Source of the DNA: Spirillospora albida | GTDB lineage: Bacteria > Actinomycetota > Actinomycetes > Streptosporangiales > Streptosporangiaceae | Assembly (NCBI RefSeq): GCF_000718255.1 | Contig: NZ_JOFJ01000024.1 | Span: 13,962-77,961 of the forward strand | Reading direction: 5' to 3' | Length of the DNA stretch: 64,000 nt | In this document: piece by piece, positions 1-10,675 of the stretch | Layout: every line of letters starts with the position of its first letter | Position numbering within the stretch: position 1 is the stretch's first letter | The notes under the pieces: generated by a model | What the model saw: only the letters and a program-made list of their open reading frames with translations | Database searches by the model: none | What the model was told of the DNA's origin: nothing | Program-made: the position numbers and the translations under genes

Positions 1-83
1 CCATCGACTACGTGAGCTGGGAGTACGCCCGCGGCTACGTCGACGGCGTGATCGACAGCGAAGAGAGCAACGACGACGACTGA
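1..83 (+). CDS. C-terminal fragment of a DUF5319-like protein
   Basis: Only the last 26 codons lie in the window, ending in TGA at 81-83. The tail contains YVSWEYARGYVDGVIDSEE and finishes with an acidic SNDDD. As I recall the family, a Y-V-[ST]-W-[DE]-Y-x-R-G motif near the C-terminus is typical of actinobacterial DUF5319 proteins. Synteny fits: in Mycobacterium a DUF5319 gene lies next to the anti-sigma-D gene in convergent orientation, as here. The role of the family is unknown. The start of the gene is outside the window. Confidence 0.6.
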   Translation, partial: IDYVSWEYARGYVDGVIDSEESNDDD

Positions 84-105
84 CCGTCCGGTCGGCCCGA
101 CCGGG

Positions 106-780
106 TCAGCGGTGGCGGTATCCGTTGAGGTGCTGTTCCGTCCGTTTGCGGAGGTCTTCCAGGCGCAGGCGGCGCAGGTCGTCGGGGGCGTCGCGGCGGA
201 CGGTGCGGCCGGGCGGTCCGTAGCGGACGGGGGCGCGGCGGTCGGGACGGTCCGCCAGCAGGCTCTCCAGGTACCGGCGCAGGCGTTCGAGTTCGGCGCG
301 GCCCGGGTTCTCGGGCCGCTTCGCCACGGCGCGCCCACGGCCGCCGGACGGGCGGGACGGAGCGGCGGCGCGCGGCGGGTCGGGGCGCTCGTGGGTGCCC
401 GCGGCGCTGTCGCCGGCCTCGCGCTCGACGGCGGGCGCGATGGCGGCACGGGCCGGCGGCTCGACCGGGCGCTCCTCGACGAGGCCGCCGCCGGCCGCGG
501 CGACCCCGGTGCTCGCGAGGACCAGCCCCGACACGCCGAGCGTCACGATCGTCCGGGGGCCGTGGCGGCGGCGCGGACCCGGGCCGGAGGGGTCGCCGCC
601 CGGTTCACCGCCCCGGCCGGCGGCCGGGGGGTCGTCCACGTCCTCGATGAGCGCGCGGAGCAGCCCGGCCGCGGGGTCGGACTCGCCGGGGCCGGGCGCG
701 CGGCGCGCGGCCAGCGACTCGATCAGCGCGTCCGTGCGGCGCACCTCGCCCAGGTCGGAGAGCAGGCTCCGCTCGGTCAA
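106..780 (-). CDS. Anti-sigma-D-like membrane protein (RsdA-type)
   Basis: This 224-residue protein has an N-terminal segment (about residues 1-50) suited to sigma-factor binding, including [21 protein letters not shown] basic stop-transfer patch (RRRHGPR) precedes one membrane helix at about 77-97, and a low-complexity Pro/Arg/Ala-rich tail follows. The predicted role is to hold the neighbouring ECF sigma factor at the membrane until it is released. The start is TTG at 780; it overlaps the sigma stop codon as TTGA, so the two genes are probably translationally coupled. Function is inferred from synteny with sigD-rsdA and from architecture; the sequence itself is too low-complexity for certainty. 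Confidence 0.7.
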   Translation of the reverse strand: MTERSLLSDLGEVRRTDALIESLAARRAPGPGESDPAAGLLRALIEDVDDPPAAGRGGEPGGDPSGPGPRRRHGPRTIVTLGVSGLVLASTGVAAAGGGLVEERPVEPPARAAIAPAVEREAGDSAAGTHERPDPPRAAAPSRPSGGRGRAVAKRPENPGRAELERLRRYLESLLADRPDRRAPVRYGPPGRTVRRDAPDDLRRLRLEDLRKRTEQHLNGYRHR

Positions 781-1448
781 GCGATCGGCTCCTCTCTCGC
801 CATCGCCCGCAGCCGGGCCAGCGCCCGATGCTGGGCGACACGGACGGCCCCCGCGGTCATGCCGAGCACGCTGCCGGTCTCCTCGGCCGACAGGCCCGCG
901 ACGACCCGCAGGAGCACGAGCTCCCGCTGGTGCTCGGGCAGCCGGGTGAGCAGGTCGCGGGCGCGCTGGGCCTCGATGGTCCGGACGACGGTCTCCTCCG
1001 GGCCGGGCCGGTCGTCCGGGCCGTCCGGGAGGTCCTCGGTGGGAACCGCGGCGCGGACGGCGCTGCGCAGCGCGTCGGCGATCTTGTGGGCGGCGATGCC
1101 GAACACGAACGACGCGAACGGGCGGCCCATGTCGCGGTAGCGGGGCAGCGCCGACAGGACGGCGATGCAGACCTCCTGGGCCACGTCGTCCGCGATGTGG
1201 TACTGCCCCGAGACGCGGCCGAGCCGGGCCCGGCAGTAGCGCACCACCATCGGGCGCACCTCGGCGATCAGGACCTCGATGGCGCCGGGATCGCCCTGGA
1301 CGGCGAGCGTCGTCAGCTCCTTGAGGTCGCCCTCGCCGTCGCGCGCGGCGCGTAGCGCCCGTACGCGGCCGGTCGCGCGGGGAGGGGCGGACCCTCCCGA
1401 GGGTACGGCGCGCGCGGTCATGGTCCCGGCGTAGCTTCCCTCGGTCAC
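777..1448 (-). CDS. sigD: ECF RNA polymerase sigma factor (SigD/ShbA type)
   Basis: The 223-residue product has sigma region 2 at about 56-130, with the core-binding [19 protein letters not shown] and the -10-recognising [21 protein letters not shown] stretch. Region 4 is at about 165-213 ([21 protein letters not shown], then a helix-turn-helix). It should direct RNA polymerase to its own promoter class. The position next to an anti-sigma gene and groEL matches sigD of mycobacteria; ShbA, which drives hrdB in Streptomyces, belongs to the same group. The start could be GTG at 1448 or ATG at 1421 (MTARAV); neither has a convincing ribosome site. No whiB gene lies between it and groEL, unlike in mycobacteria. 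Confidence 0.85.
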   Translation of the reverse strand: MTEGSYAGTMTARAVPSGGSAPPRATGRVRALRAARDGEGDLKELTTLAVQGDPGAIEVLIAEVRPMVVRYCRARLGRVSGQYHIADDVAQEVCIAVLSALPRYRDMGRPFASFVFGIAAHKIADALRSAVRAAVPTEDLPDGPDDRPGPEETVVRTIEAQRARDLLTRLPEHQRELVLLRVVAGLSAEETGSVLGMTAGAVRVAQHRALARLRAMAREEPIA

Positions 1449-1581
1449 GTGAGCATGATGCCCAGAGCCCGCGCGGCCTGTCCCACCGTCCCCGGCAACG
1501 GAATGGTCACAGTGGTCCGGCGCTCCTGGGGATACTACGCACCGCGCCTGCGCGGTCTCCCAGCGTCCACCGAAAACGGCG

Positions 1582-1613
1582 AGGCCCCCGTCCGGAAAAG
1601 GGAACGGGGGCCT
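1582..1613 (-). terminator. Hairpin terminator after groEL
   Basis: AGGCCCCCGT at 1582-1591 pairs perfectly with ACGGGGGCCT at 1604-1613 around a 12-nt loop. On the - strand the stem is followed by CGCCGTTTTCGG. It lies about 40 nt after the groEL stop and before the sigma gene, so it should end the groES-groEL transcript. Confidence 0.7.
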
Positions 1614-1654
1614 GGGCCGGGATCGCCGTGAGCGCGGCCGGGACTTGCTCGGAC

Positions 1655-3295
<1,641 letters not shown>

Positions 3296-3366
3296 TCACG
3301 CGATCCGCCCCGGACCGTCCCGCCGTCGGCGGCGCGATCCGGGGCGGGCGCATCACGTCTCGGTGA

Positions 3367-3675
3367 TTACTTCTCGATGACCGCGAGGACGTCGCGCGCC
3401 GAGAGGACGAGGTACTCCTCGCCGTTGTACTTGACCTCGGTGCCGCCGTACTTGCTGTAGAGCACGACCTCGCCGACCTTCACGTCGACGGGGATGCGCT
3501 CGCCCTTGTCGTCGACGCGGCCGGGGCCAACGGCGACGACGGTGCCTTCCTGGGGCTTCTCCTTGGCGGTGTCGGGGATCACGAGCCCCGACGCGGTGGT
3601 GGTCTCGGCCTCAAGCGGCTGGACGACGATGCGGTCCTCGAGCGGCTTGAGAACAACCTTGGTGGCGGTCGTCAC
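3367..3675 (-). CDS. groES: 10-kDa co-chaperonin GroES
   Basis: The 102-residue product matches the family length. It begins [20 protein letters not shown] and ends in [13 protein letters not shown], with the mobile-loop region at [12 protein letters not shown], which contacts GroEL. I chose GTG at 3675 because AAGGGGAGG lies at optimal spacing upstream; the open frame continues further upstream, but that extension matches no GroES. It is the first gene of a two-gene operon, with groEL 86 nt downstream. Confidence 0.97.
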   Translation of the reverse strand: MTTATKVVLKPLEDRIVVQPLEAETTTASGLVIPDTAKEKPQEGTVVAVGPGRVDDKGERIPVDVKVGEVVLYSKYGGTEVKYNGEEYLVLSARDVLAVIEK

Positions 3676-3794
3676 GATCTGACCTCCCCTTCGATCGGTC
3701 TCGGTCGGCCATGGCTGACCGACCGGCACTTTGGCAGAAGAGGCGACCCTGGACCGGCCTGCCGTCGCGGGTGCCAGACCGACCTTGTCGCTGA

Positions 3795-3821
3795 TTGGCA
3801 CTCTACCGTGGAGAGTGCCAG
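3795..3821 (-). promoter_or_regulatory. CIRCE operator (HrcA site) of groES-groEL
   Basis: TTGGCACTC (3795-3803), a 9-nt spacer and GAGTGCCAG (3813-3821) form the inverted repeat TTGGCACTC-N9-GAGTGCCAG. This is close to the CIRCE consensus TTAGCACTC-N9-GAGTGCTAA. It lies at the predicted transcription start of groES, so the HrcA repressor bound there would block initiation until heat stress. Confidence 0.93.
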
Positions 3822-3827
3822 TAGTGG

Positions 3828-3856
3828 ACACTATGCCGCGCCTGGCACGCCGTCAA
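3828..3856 (-). promoter_or_regulatory. Promoter of groES-groEL
   Basis: On the - strand the -35 box TTGACG (3856-3851) and the -10 box TAGTGT (3833-3828) are exactly 17 nt apart. Transcription should start a few bases downstream, inside the CIRCE element. This is a housekeeping sigma-70-type promoter. Confidence 0.8.
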
Positions 3857-3941
3857 CACGGACACGGCACCGCCGCGGACGCGTCGCGGCCGGGCCGCCG
3901 GACGGCCCGTCCCCATTTCCCGGGCCGCTACCTTCCAGCCT

Positions 3942-5165
3942 ATGGACATCGCGTCGTTCCTGCGCCTGCTGACGCCCGCCGGCCAGGAACTTCTCGCCGC
4001 GGCGGCCGCCGCGGACACCGGCCGGGACGGGCTGATCGGCACCGCGTCCCGGCTCCGGGAGCGGCACGATCCGCGGCTCGTCGCGGCGGCGCTCACCCAG
4101 GTGCGGCTGCGCGAGCGCGGCCGGGCCAAATTCGGTCACGACGCCGAGCGGATGTACTTCACGCGGGCGGGTCTCGAGCAGTCGACGCGGGCGGCCGTGG
4201 CCGCGTACCGCGCCCGCCGGTTCGCCGAACGGGCGCCGGGGGCGCGGGTGCTGGAGCCGGGCTGCGGCATCGGGTCGGACCTGCTGGCGCGGGCTCGGGC
4301 GGGCCTGGCGGGCGAGGGCGTCGAGCGGGACCCGCTGACGGCGGAGGTGGCGCGCGCGAACCTGGCGGTGTTCGGGCTGGACGGGGTCGCGTCCGTGCGG
4401 GTGGGCGACGCGGCGGACGAGGATCCGTCCGGGTTCGGGGCGGTCTTCGCCGATCCGGGGCGGCGCACCGCGCGGGGGCGCGTGTTCGATCCGCGCTCCT
4501 ACGAGCCGCCGCTGGACACCGTCCTCGCCATGACCGGACGGGTCCCCGCGGCGTGCGTGAAGGTCGCGCCCGGCATCCCGCACGAGGCCGTCCCGGAGGG
4601 GGCCGAGGCGGAGTGGATCTCGGTCGGCGGCGAGGTGAAGGAGGCCGCGCTCTGGCTGGGCGGTCTCGCCGGGGAGGTGGAGCGGCGGGCCACGCTCCTC
4701 TCGTCCGGAGACGATCCCGAGGTGCGGACGCTGACGCCCGGGGGGCTGGGCGACCCGGACGTCCGCCCCTGGGGGCGGTACCTGTACGAGCCGGACGGGG
4801 CGGTCGTCCGCGCGCATCTCGTCGCGGAGGTCGCGGCGCTCGTCGGCGGCGGTCTCGCCGACCCGCGGATCGCGTACGTCACCTCGGACGAGCTGCGGCG
4901 CACGCCGTTCGCCGCGGCGTACGAGATCGAGGACGTCCTGCCGTTCTCGGTCAAGCGGCTGCGCGCGGAGCTGCGGCGCCGGGAGATCGGCGTTCTGACG
5001 GTGAAGAAGCGCGGTTCGGCCGTGGACGTCGAGAAGCTGCGGCGCGACCTGGGGTTCGGCGGCCGGCGGCCGGGGTTCGGGGACGGCGCGCTGACCGTCG
5101 TGGTCACCCGCGTGGGGCGCGATCCGGTCGCGCTGCTGGCCCGGCCGCGGCCCCTTTCCGGATGA
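3942..5165 (+). CDS. Class I SAM-dependent methyltransferase with THUMP-like domain
   Basis: This 407-residue protein has a helical N-terminus and a Rossmann methyltransferase core beginning at about 103 with the SAM-binding VLEPGCGIGSD. A VFADPGRR motif follows at the position of the catalytic loop. The C-terminal third (PWGRYLYEPDGAVVRAHLVA, then PFSVKRLRAELRRREIGVLT) resembles the THUMP-like domain found in an uncharacterised actinobacterial methyltransferase family. The substrate is probably RNA, by inference from the THUMP relationship. The start at ATG 3942 is divergent from groES; the 110-bp gap holds the groES promoter. Confidence 0.8.
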   Translation: MDIASFLRLLTPAGQELLAAAAAADTGRDGLIGTASRLRERHDPRLVAAALTQVRLRERGRAKFGHDAERMYFTRAGLEQSTRAAVAAYRARRFAERAPGARVLEPGCGIGSDLLARARAGLAGEGVERDPLTAEVARANLAVFGLDGVASVRVGDAADEDPSGFGAVFADPGRRTARGRVFDPRSYEPPLDTVLAMTGRVPAACVKVAPGIPHEAVPEGAEAEWISVGGEVKEAALWLGGLAGEVERRATLLSSGDDPEVRTLTPGGLGDPDVRPWGRYLYEPDGAVVRAHLVAEVAALVGGGLADPRIAYVTSDELRRTPFAAAYEIEDVLPFSVKRLRAELRRREIGVLTVKKRGSAVDVEKLRRDLGFGGRRPGFGDGALTVVVTRVGRDPVALLARPRPLSG

Positions 5166-5693
5166 TCCTGCCCAAAGATCTCCCCGGCTCCCGAGTTCCA
5201 CAAAGCGCCACCCCCGGACACGCCACGGGAAGGTAAAGCATCGTCGCGTTCCGGCATTCTTGCGTCGGCGGGCGGGAACGGGCGGTAAATCCATCGCCCG
5301 GTGCGCCGGGCGGGGCCGCGAGATCAACGGGCGGCCGCACGCCAAGATAGGTTCAGTGTCGGATGCGGATGCGCCCCTGAATGATCGGTCCGACATTACC
5401 TCACGCCCTCGGACGACCGCCCTGATGGAGCCTCACACTGGGCGAGAAGGTCGGATTTCGTAGGGCATATACGGACACTCTCCGGCCCGTCCGGCGCCGT
5501 CGCCTGACGTCTAGAACGGACGATACCGGCACAATTACTCGATTGCCGTATAACCGGGTAACAGGCGCATTCCACAGAACCCGCGATGTTCTCCATTACC
5601 CGTTTTCGTAACGCCTGACACGCACTACAGTGACGACTTCACGATTCATCGCCGGTCGCTATTTCGCCGCGTCGGCACACGAAGGAGCATCGG
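5166..5693. other. 528-bp intergenic region before the coiled-coil gene
   Basis: No gene could be supported here. The right half (about 5380-5640) is clearly less GC-rich than its surroundings, as expected for a promoter region serving the gene at 5694. TACAGT at about 5620-5632 is the best -10-like string, but no good -35 box lies 16-18 nt upstream. Short open frames in this stretch lack ribosome sites and codon bias. Confidence 0.5.
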
Positions 5694-7289
5694 GTGGAAA
5701 CGAATCACAACTTCCTGCAGACGGGAGGTCAACCGGTCTCGGATCGGATGCGGGAGTTGCTCGCCCGTGCGGCGCAGGACCATGTCTACGAACAGCGCTC
5801 GCAGAGTCAGGTGCTCGACGAGATACGGCAGCGGCTGGAAGGCATGGAGTGGCTCCTCCGGGAGGTCCGCGAGCGCGAGCTCACCGGCCTGACCGGGCAG
5901 CTCGAGGACGTGCGCGGCCAGGTCGACGCGCTGTCGAGCAAGCGCCCGCCCGAATGGGCCGCGGGGATGGCCCAGCACATCGAGCTGTTCGGCGAGCGGG
6001 TCAAGCCCGTCGCCGAGCTGCCCGCGCTGTGGGCCGACGTCGGCGTCGTCTCCGAGAACGTCGACGAGGGGCTGAACCGCCTCCAGGCGGTCCTCGACTC
6101 CGCCCAGCACATCGCCGACGCCACCCAGGCGGCCGCGCAGCGCATGGACGAGATGACCAAGCGGCTCGACAAGCTCCAGGGCAGCATGGAGGCCGCGTCC
6201 GTCCGCTTCAACCGGCTCGACAAGTCGCTCGCCGAACTCGGCCACCGCTCCGAGCGGCTCGAGCACTCCATCAACGGCGTCACCACCCGGGTCGACCAGT
6301 CCCTCGGCGAGTTCGCCGAACGCATGGACCAGGGCCTCGACGCGGTCGGCGGCCGGGTCGAGGGCGTCAGCGGCCGGCTCGACGGCATCGACGGCCGCCT
6401 GGAAGGGCTGTCGGGCAAGCTGAAGGGCGTCGACGGCCGGTTCGAGGGCCTGGAGGGCCACGTCGAGGCGGTCGCCGAGCACGTCGCGCGGCTGCCCGAC
6501 ACCCTCGAGATGGCCGAGCTGCACCGGCTGCTGGCCGAGCTGCTGCAGCGGCCCATCGACAACGGCGACCGGTTCGACGCGCTGGAGAAGTACCTCGCCG
6601 AGGCGGTCGACCCGCTCATCCACGAGCTGCGCGCCCGGCCGGACCGCGCCGAGGTCCGCGCGACGCTGTCGGAGATCACCGAGACGGCCTACAGCGACGT
6701 CGCCAAGCGGATGGACGAGTTCTCCCGCCGCTTCGAGGACGTCCACGACGACGTCCGTAAGCGCATCGAGGGCATCCACGACGGCGTCACCAAGCGCGTC
6801 GACGGCGCGCTGGACGAGTTCACCGCGCAGATCGACATCGTGTCGCGGCGCGTCGAGTCCGTGCACGGCGAGATGACCCGCCAGGTCGGCGGCGTCCAGG
6901 ACGAGTTCGGCCGCCGCATCGGCGACATCCACGAGGACGTCAGCCGGCAGGTCGGCAACCTCCAGGAGAGCGTCACCAAGCAGGTCGGCAACCTCCAGGA
7001 GGACGTCCTCCGGCAGGTCGGCGGAGCGCACGACGAGTTCGCCCGGCGGGTCGACGGCGTCCAGGACGAGGTCACCCGGCAGGTCGGCGGCGTCCAGGCC
7101 GACCTGGGCAAGCGCTTCGCGGACGTGCAGCGCGAGCTCGGCCGCCGCGTCGACGGCGTCAGCGAGGACGTCTCCCGCCAGGTCACCGCGGTGCACGAGG
7201 ACGTGCTGAAGCGGCTGTCCACGCTGGAGGAGACGATGCTGGCGCTCGCCGAGGCGCTGCTGCGGCCGCGCCGGGACGGCAAGGACTGA
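5694..7289 (+). CDS. Long coiled-coil protein with heptad and hendecad repeats
   Basis: The product is 531 residues with no membrane segment or signal peptide. Residues about 219-268 are heptads of the type GGRVEGV-SGRLDGI-DGRLEGL. Residues 385-516 are twelve consecutive 11-residue units, for example RQVGGVQDEFG, RRIGDIHEDVS, RQVGNLQESVT, KQVGNLQEDVL. Hendecads usually form straight or slightly right-handed coiled coils, so a rod-like scaffold, filament or membrane-surface protein is plausible. No catalytic motif is visible and I do not recognise a named family. GTG at 5694 follows GAAGGAG. The gene stands alone, with a hairpin after it. Confidence 0.8.
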   Translation: METNHNFLQTGGQPVSDRMRELLARAAQDHVYEQRSQSQVLDEIRQRLEGMEWLLREVRERELTGLTGQLEDVRGQVDALSSKRPPEWAAGMAQHIELFGERVKPVAELPALWADVGVVSENVDEGLNRLQAVLDSAQHIADATQAAAQRMDEMTKRLDKLQGSMEAASVRFNRLDKSLAELGHRSERLEHSINGVTTRVDQSLGEFAERMDQGLDAVGGRVEGVSGRLDGIDGRLEGLSGKLKGVDGRFEGLEGHVEAVAEHVARLPDTLEMAELHRLLAELLQRPIDNGDRFDALEKYLAEAVDPLIHELRARPDRAEVRATLSEITETAYSDVAKRMDEFSRRFEDVHDDVRKRIEGIHDGVTKRVDGALDEFTAQIDIVSRRVESVHGEMTRQVGGVQDEFGRRIGDIHEDVSRQVGNLQESVTKQVGNLQEDVLRQVGGAHDEFARRVDGVQDEVTRQVGGVQADLGKRFADVQRELGRRVDGVSEDVSRQVTAVHEDVLKRLSTLEETMLALAEALLRPRRDGKD

Positions 7290-7320
7290 CCCCGCCCACC
7301 CGGCGGGCGGCATGCCGCGG

Positions 7321-7344
7321 GTGGGGCCGCAAGCACGGCCCCAC
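7321..7344 (+). terminator. Hairpin after the coiled-coil gene
   Basis: GTGGGGCCG (7321-7329) pairs with CGGCCCCAC (7336-7344) around a 6-nt loop, 32 nt after the stop codon at 7289. There is no T-run, which is common for high-GC actinobacterial terminators. Confidence 0.55.
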
Positions 7345-7416
7345 CCCCCATGACATGCGATTCGTTACGGTCCGCCTCTACGAAATCACTCCCGATACCC
7401 TTCGGAATCCGTTTAC

Positions 7417-8400
7417 ATGGATCTCGTGACCCATACCTCGGCAGCCGCTCCACCGCTCAGCGCCCCACCCGGCGACGCCACCCTCCGCTGGGTCGCGGCG
7501 TGTTTCGGGCGCGGCGCCGAGGTGCGGATGGTGCGGGCCCTGCCGGGCGGCTCCGCGCACGCCAACCACGAACTGCTCGTGGAGACCGCGTCCGGGACGC
7601 CGCATCCGCTGGTGCTGCGCCGCTGGACGGCCAGGGGCCCCGGCCCCGAGACGGGCGCCGGGCGCGGCCCCGACACCACCCGCCGGCACGGCTTCCACGG
7701 CGACGCCGAGTTCTCCCCCGAGCGGGAGATCGCCGCGCTCGCGCTCCTCGCGGGCTGCGAGATCCCCACGCCCGCGCTCGTCGCCGCCGACCCGGCGGGC
7801 GCGCACTGCGACGCCCCGGCGCTGCTCATCACCCGGCTGCCCGGCCACGCCCCGCGCCCCGCGCCCGGCGACCTCGACGAGTACATCATCCAGCTGGCCG
7901 CGGCGCTGCTGGCCGTGCACGCCCTGAACGGCACGGGCACCATGCCGCCGTACGTCCCGCACAACCGGCGGGACACGCGCCTCGCGCCCAAGCACGCCCT
8001 GCGCCCGGAGCTGTGGGAGCGCGCGTTCGAGGCGACCGCGCGGCCCGCGCCCGCCGCCCCGGCCCGGTTCATCCACCGCGACTACCACCCCGACAACACG
8101 CTGTGGGGGTACGGGCGCCTGACGGGCGTGGTCGACTGGTCGGACGCGTCGTCCGGCCCGGTCGCGATCGACGTGGCGTGCATGCGCCTCGGCCTCGCGC
8201 TCCGCTACGGCCCGGAGGTCGCCGACCGGTTCCGCGCGTCGTTCGACCAGGTGTCGGGCGGGCACCGGCACGACCCGTACTGGGACGTCCTGACCGTCCT
8301 CGACCTGCTCCCGGAGGACGACGACCGGGTCATCGGCGAGGCGGCCGTGCCCGCCCTGGAGACCTACCTGGCCGCCCTGCTCGCCGAACTGCGGGGCTAG
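7417..8400 (+). CDS. Phosphotransferase-family (APH/choline-kinase-like) protein
   Basis: This 327-residue protein has the protein-kinase-like fold of aminoglycoside and choline phosphotransferases. The catalytic motif FIHRDYHPDNTLW (Brenner motif, Asp as base) is followed by GVVDWSDASSGPVAIDVA, whose Asp should bind Mg2+. The N-terminal ATP-site segment ALPGGSAHANHELLV is also visible. It likely phosphorylates a small molecule. The substrate cannot be told from sequence; a resistance role is possible but not implied. ATG at 7417 has only a weak ribosome site (GGAA). It is convergent with tsaD, with 4 nt between the stops. Confidence 0.8.
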   Translation: MDLVTHTSAAAPPLSAPPGDATLRWVAACFGRGAEVRMVRALPGGSAHANHELLVETASGTPHPLVLRRWTARGPGPETGAGRGPDTTRRHGFHGDAEFSPEREIAALALLAGCEIPTPALVAADPAGAHCDAPALLITRLPGHAPRPAPGDLDEYIIQLAAALLAVHALNGTGTMPPYVPHNRRDTRLAPKHALRPELWERAFEATARPAPAAPARFIHRDYHPDNTLWGYGRLTGVVDWSDASSGPVAIDVACMRLGLALRYGPEVADRFRASFDQVSGGHRHDPYWDVLTVLDLLPEDDDRVIGEAAVPALETYLAALLAELRG

Positions 8401-8404
8401 CGCC

Positions 8405-9442
8405 CTACAGCGCGACGGTCTGGATCGGAAGGCTCGAGTCGGCGGGGACGTCCAGGCCGGAGGGGGCCAGGCCGGAGGCGACCAGCTCCGCGCCGAGGGC
8501 CGCGACCATCGCGCCGTTGTCGGTGCACAGCTTCGGGCGCGGCACCCGCAGCCGGACCCCGGCGGCCTCGCAGCGCTCCGCGGCGAGGGCCCGCAGCCGC
8601 GAGTTCGCCGCGACACCGCCGCCGATCAGCAGGTCGCGGACGCCGTTGTCCTTGCAGACCTTCAGCGCCTTCCGCGTGAGGACGTCCACGACGGCCTCCT
8701 GGAACGACGCCGACACGTCCGCGACGGGGACCGGCTCGCCGGCCCGCTCCCTCGCCTCGACCCAGCGCGCGACGGCCGTCTTGAGGCCGGAGAACGAGAA
8801 GTCGTAGGTGCCGTCGTTGTACTTGCCGCGCGGGAACGGGATCGCGGCCGGATCGCCGTCGCGGGCCATCCGGTCGATCACCGGGCCGCCCGGGAAGCCC
8901 AGGTCGAGGACCCGCGCGACCTTGTCGAACGCCTCGCCGGCCGCGTCGTCCACGGTGCCGCCGAGGGACCGGACGTCGGACGCCACGTCCGGGACGAGCA
9001 GCAGCGACGAGTGCCCGCCCGACACCAGCAGCGCGACGCAGGGCTTGGGCAGCGGGCCGTGCTCCAACTGGTCGACGCAGACGTGCGCGGCCAGGTGGTT
9101 CACCCCGTACAGCGGCTTTCCGAGCGCCAGCGCGTACGCCTTCGCGGCGGCCACGCCGACCATCAGCGCGCCCGGCAGGCCCGGACCGGCCGTCACCGCG
9201 AACGCGTCGACGTCCCGGAGCGCCACGCCCGCCTCCGCGAGCGCCCGGTCGACGGTCGCGGTCATCGCCTCAAGATGCGCGCGGGACGCGACCTCCGGCA
9301 CGACGCCGCCGAAGCGGGCGTGCTGGTCGACGCTGGAGGCGATCGCGTCGGCCAGCAGCGTGTGGCCCCGGACGATGCCGACGCCGGTCTCGTCACAGGA
9401 CGTCTCGATGCCGAGGACGAGCGGCGCACTGTCACGGATCAC
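8405..9442 (-). CDS. tsaD: tRNA N6-adenosine threonylcarbamoyltransferase TsaD
   Basis: This 345-residue Kae1/Qri7-family enzyme transfers threonylcarbamoyl to A37 of ANN-decoding tRNAs, working with TsaB and TsaE. It starts [17 protein letters not shown] and carries the metal-binding HLAAH motif at about 116-120, the nucleotide-loop residues [12 protein letters not shown] and [14 protein letters not shown] at 9442 is chosen because AGGGGGAA precedes it and because it overlaps the rimI stop as GTGA, so the genes are coupled. It is the last gene of the tsaB-rimI-tsaD run. Confidence 0.95.
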   Translation of the reverse strand: MIRDSAPLVLGIETSCDETGVGIVRGHTLLADAIASSVDQHARFGGVVPEVASRAHLEAMTATVDRALAEAGVALRDVDAFAVTAGPGLPGALMVGVAAAKAYALALGKPLYGVNHLAAHVCVDQLEHGPLPKPCVALLVSGGHSSLLLVPDVASDVRSLGGTVDDAAGEAFDKVARVLDLGFPGGPVIDRMARDGDPAAIPFPRGKYNDGTYDFSFSGLKTAVARWVEARERAGEPVPVADVSASFQEAVVDVLTRKALKVCKDNGVRDLLIGGGVAANSRLRALAAERCEAAGVRLRVPRPKLCTDNGAMVAALGAELVASGLAPSGLDVPADSSLPIQTVAL

Positions 9443-9933
9443 TGGTTCCCCCTGGTGAAGCCCGCCGCCGGACGCCGCCGGAGCTCGCGGCGCATCACGA
9501 TCGCGTCGACGTTCGCGGGCTGGTAGTAGCGCTTGCGGACCCCGACCCGCACGAACCCGAACCGCTCGTACAGGCGGTGCGCGGCGGCGTTGTCGGCGCG
9601 GACCTCCAGGAACACGGCCTCGCAGCCGCGCCGGGCGGCCTCGTCCAGCAGCTCGGTCAGCAGGGCCGCGCCGATCCCGGAGCGGCGGCGGGCGGTGCCC
9701 ACCCCGATGGTCTGCACGTCGGCCTGGCCGGCCACCGCGGCGAGGCCCGCGTACCCGACCAGCCGTCCGTCCGGGTCCTGCGCGACGACGTAGTGGCGGG
9801 TGGCGGGGCATCCGGCCAGCTCCTCCAGGAACATGGCCTCGCTCCACGCGTCCTCGGGGAAGAGCTCCTTCTCCAGCCGCTGGACGGCCGGCAGGTCGGC
9901 GTCCGCCATCGGCCGCAGGACGGCCTCGCTCAC
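9439..9933 (-). CDS. rimI: Ribosomal-protein-alanine N-acetyltransferase RimI
   Basis: This is a 164-residue GNAT acetyltransferase. The acetyl-CoA motif A is [19 protein letters not shown], followed by the C-terminal [20 protein letters not shown] typical of RimI. The family acetylates the N-terminal alanine of ribosomal protein S18. GTG at 9933 overlaps the tsaB stop as GTGA, and its own stop overlaps the tsaD start in the same way. The tsaB-rimI-tsaD order is standard in actinobacteria. Confidence 0.93.
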   Translation of the reverse strand: MSEAVLRPMADADLPAVQRLEKELFPEDAWSEAMFLEELAGCPATRHYVVAQDPDGRLVGYAGLAAVAGQADVQTIGVGTARRRSGIGAALLTELLDEAARRGCEAVFLEVRADNAAAHRLYERFGFVRVGVRKRYYQPANVDAIVMRRELRRRPAAGFTRGNQ

Positions 9934-10628
9934 GGGCGCGTCACTTCCCACCGGGACGCCGTGACCCTCTTGCGGGGGCCGGGCTCCTTCGCGTCGGGAC
10001 GGCGCAGGTAGAGCGGCTCGGGCGGGAGCAGCTCGGGGCCGGGGCCGCCGGACAGCCGGGCGATGGCCAGCTCGGCGAGCGCCGTCGCCGACGGCATCAG
10101 CGGCTCGTGGTCCATCCCGCCGAGGACCCCGGCGTACAGGGCCGCGCCCTCGCCGATGACGGGCAGGCCCTCCGGCGCCCCGTCCAGCACATCGGCCGCG
10201 GGGCCGACGGCGGGCTCGGTGGCGCGCACGGCGGACGACGCGTACCGCGCCCAGTAGACCTCCTTGCGGCGGGCGTCCGTCGCGACGGCGAACGGCTCCG
10301 TCCGGGCGCTCGCCCAGGCGATCGCGTCCAGCGTGCAGACCCCGTGGACCGGGATGCTCAGCGCCTCGCCCATCGCGCGCGCCGTCACGAGCCCGACCCG
10401 CAGCCCCGTGTAGGGGCCGGGGCCGACCCCGACGGCGATCGCGCTGAGGTCGTCCGGCGCGGCGCCCGCCTCCGCCAGCACCCGGGCGATGGAGGGCGTG
10501 AGCAGCTCGGTGTGCCGCCGGTCGGCGGCCTCGGCCGCGGCGCGGCGCCGCGCGCCCTCGCCGGGGATCCACTCGTACAGCGCCACGGTGACCGCGGCGG
10601 TCGCGGTGTCGAAAGCCAAGACCAGCAC
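9930..10628 (-). CDS. tsaB: t6A biosynthesis protein TsaB
   Basis: This 232-residue member of the ASKHA/Kae1-like family is the platform partner of TsaD in tRNA t6A formation. It opens [19 protein letters not shown] and contains [20 protein letters not shown], the hallmark of TsaB. The start is GTG at 10628, with no Shine-Dalgarno sequence upstream. A TACGCT string ends 8 nt before the GTG, so the message may be leaderless. It is separated from tsaE by a membrane protein gene. Confidence 0.92.
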   Translation of the reverse strand: MLVLAFDTATAAVTVALYEWIPGEGARRRAAAEAADRRHTELLTPSIARVLAEAGAAPDDLSAIAVGVGPGPYTGLRVGLVTARAMGEALSIPVHGVCTLDAIAWASARTEPFAVATDARRKEVYWARYASSAVRATEPAVGPAADVLDGAPEGLPVIGEGAALYAGVLGGMDHEPLMPSATALAELAIARLSGGPGPELLPPEPLYLRRPDAKEPGPRKRVTASRWEVTRP

Positions 10629-10675
10629 GGATTAAGAGCGTAGTGCAGAACCGCCGTGCGCCGGGCGTCCCCGGA

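Noticed and set aside
1449..1631. 60-codon + strand frame between the sigma gene and groEL
   Set aside because: It crosses the groEL terminator, lacks a ribosome site and has no coding-like third-position bias.
5260..5463. 67-codon frame upstream of the coiled-coil gene
   Set aside because: It has low third-position GC, no ribosome site and no homology that I recognise.
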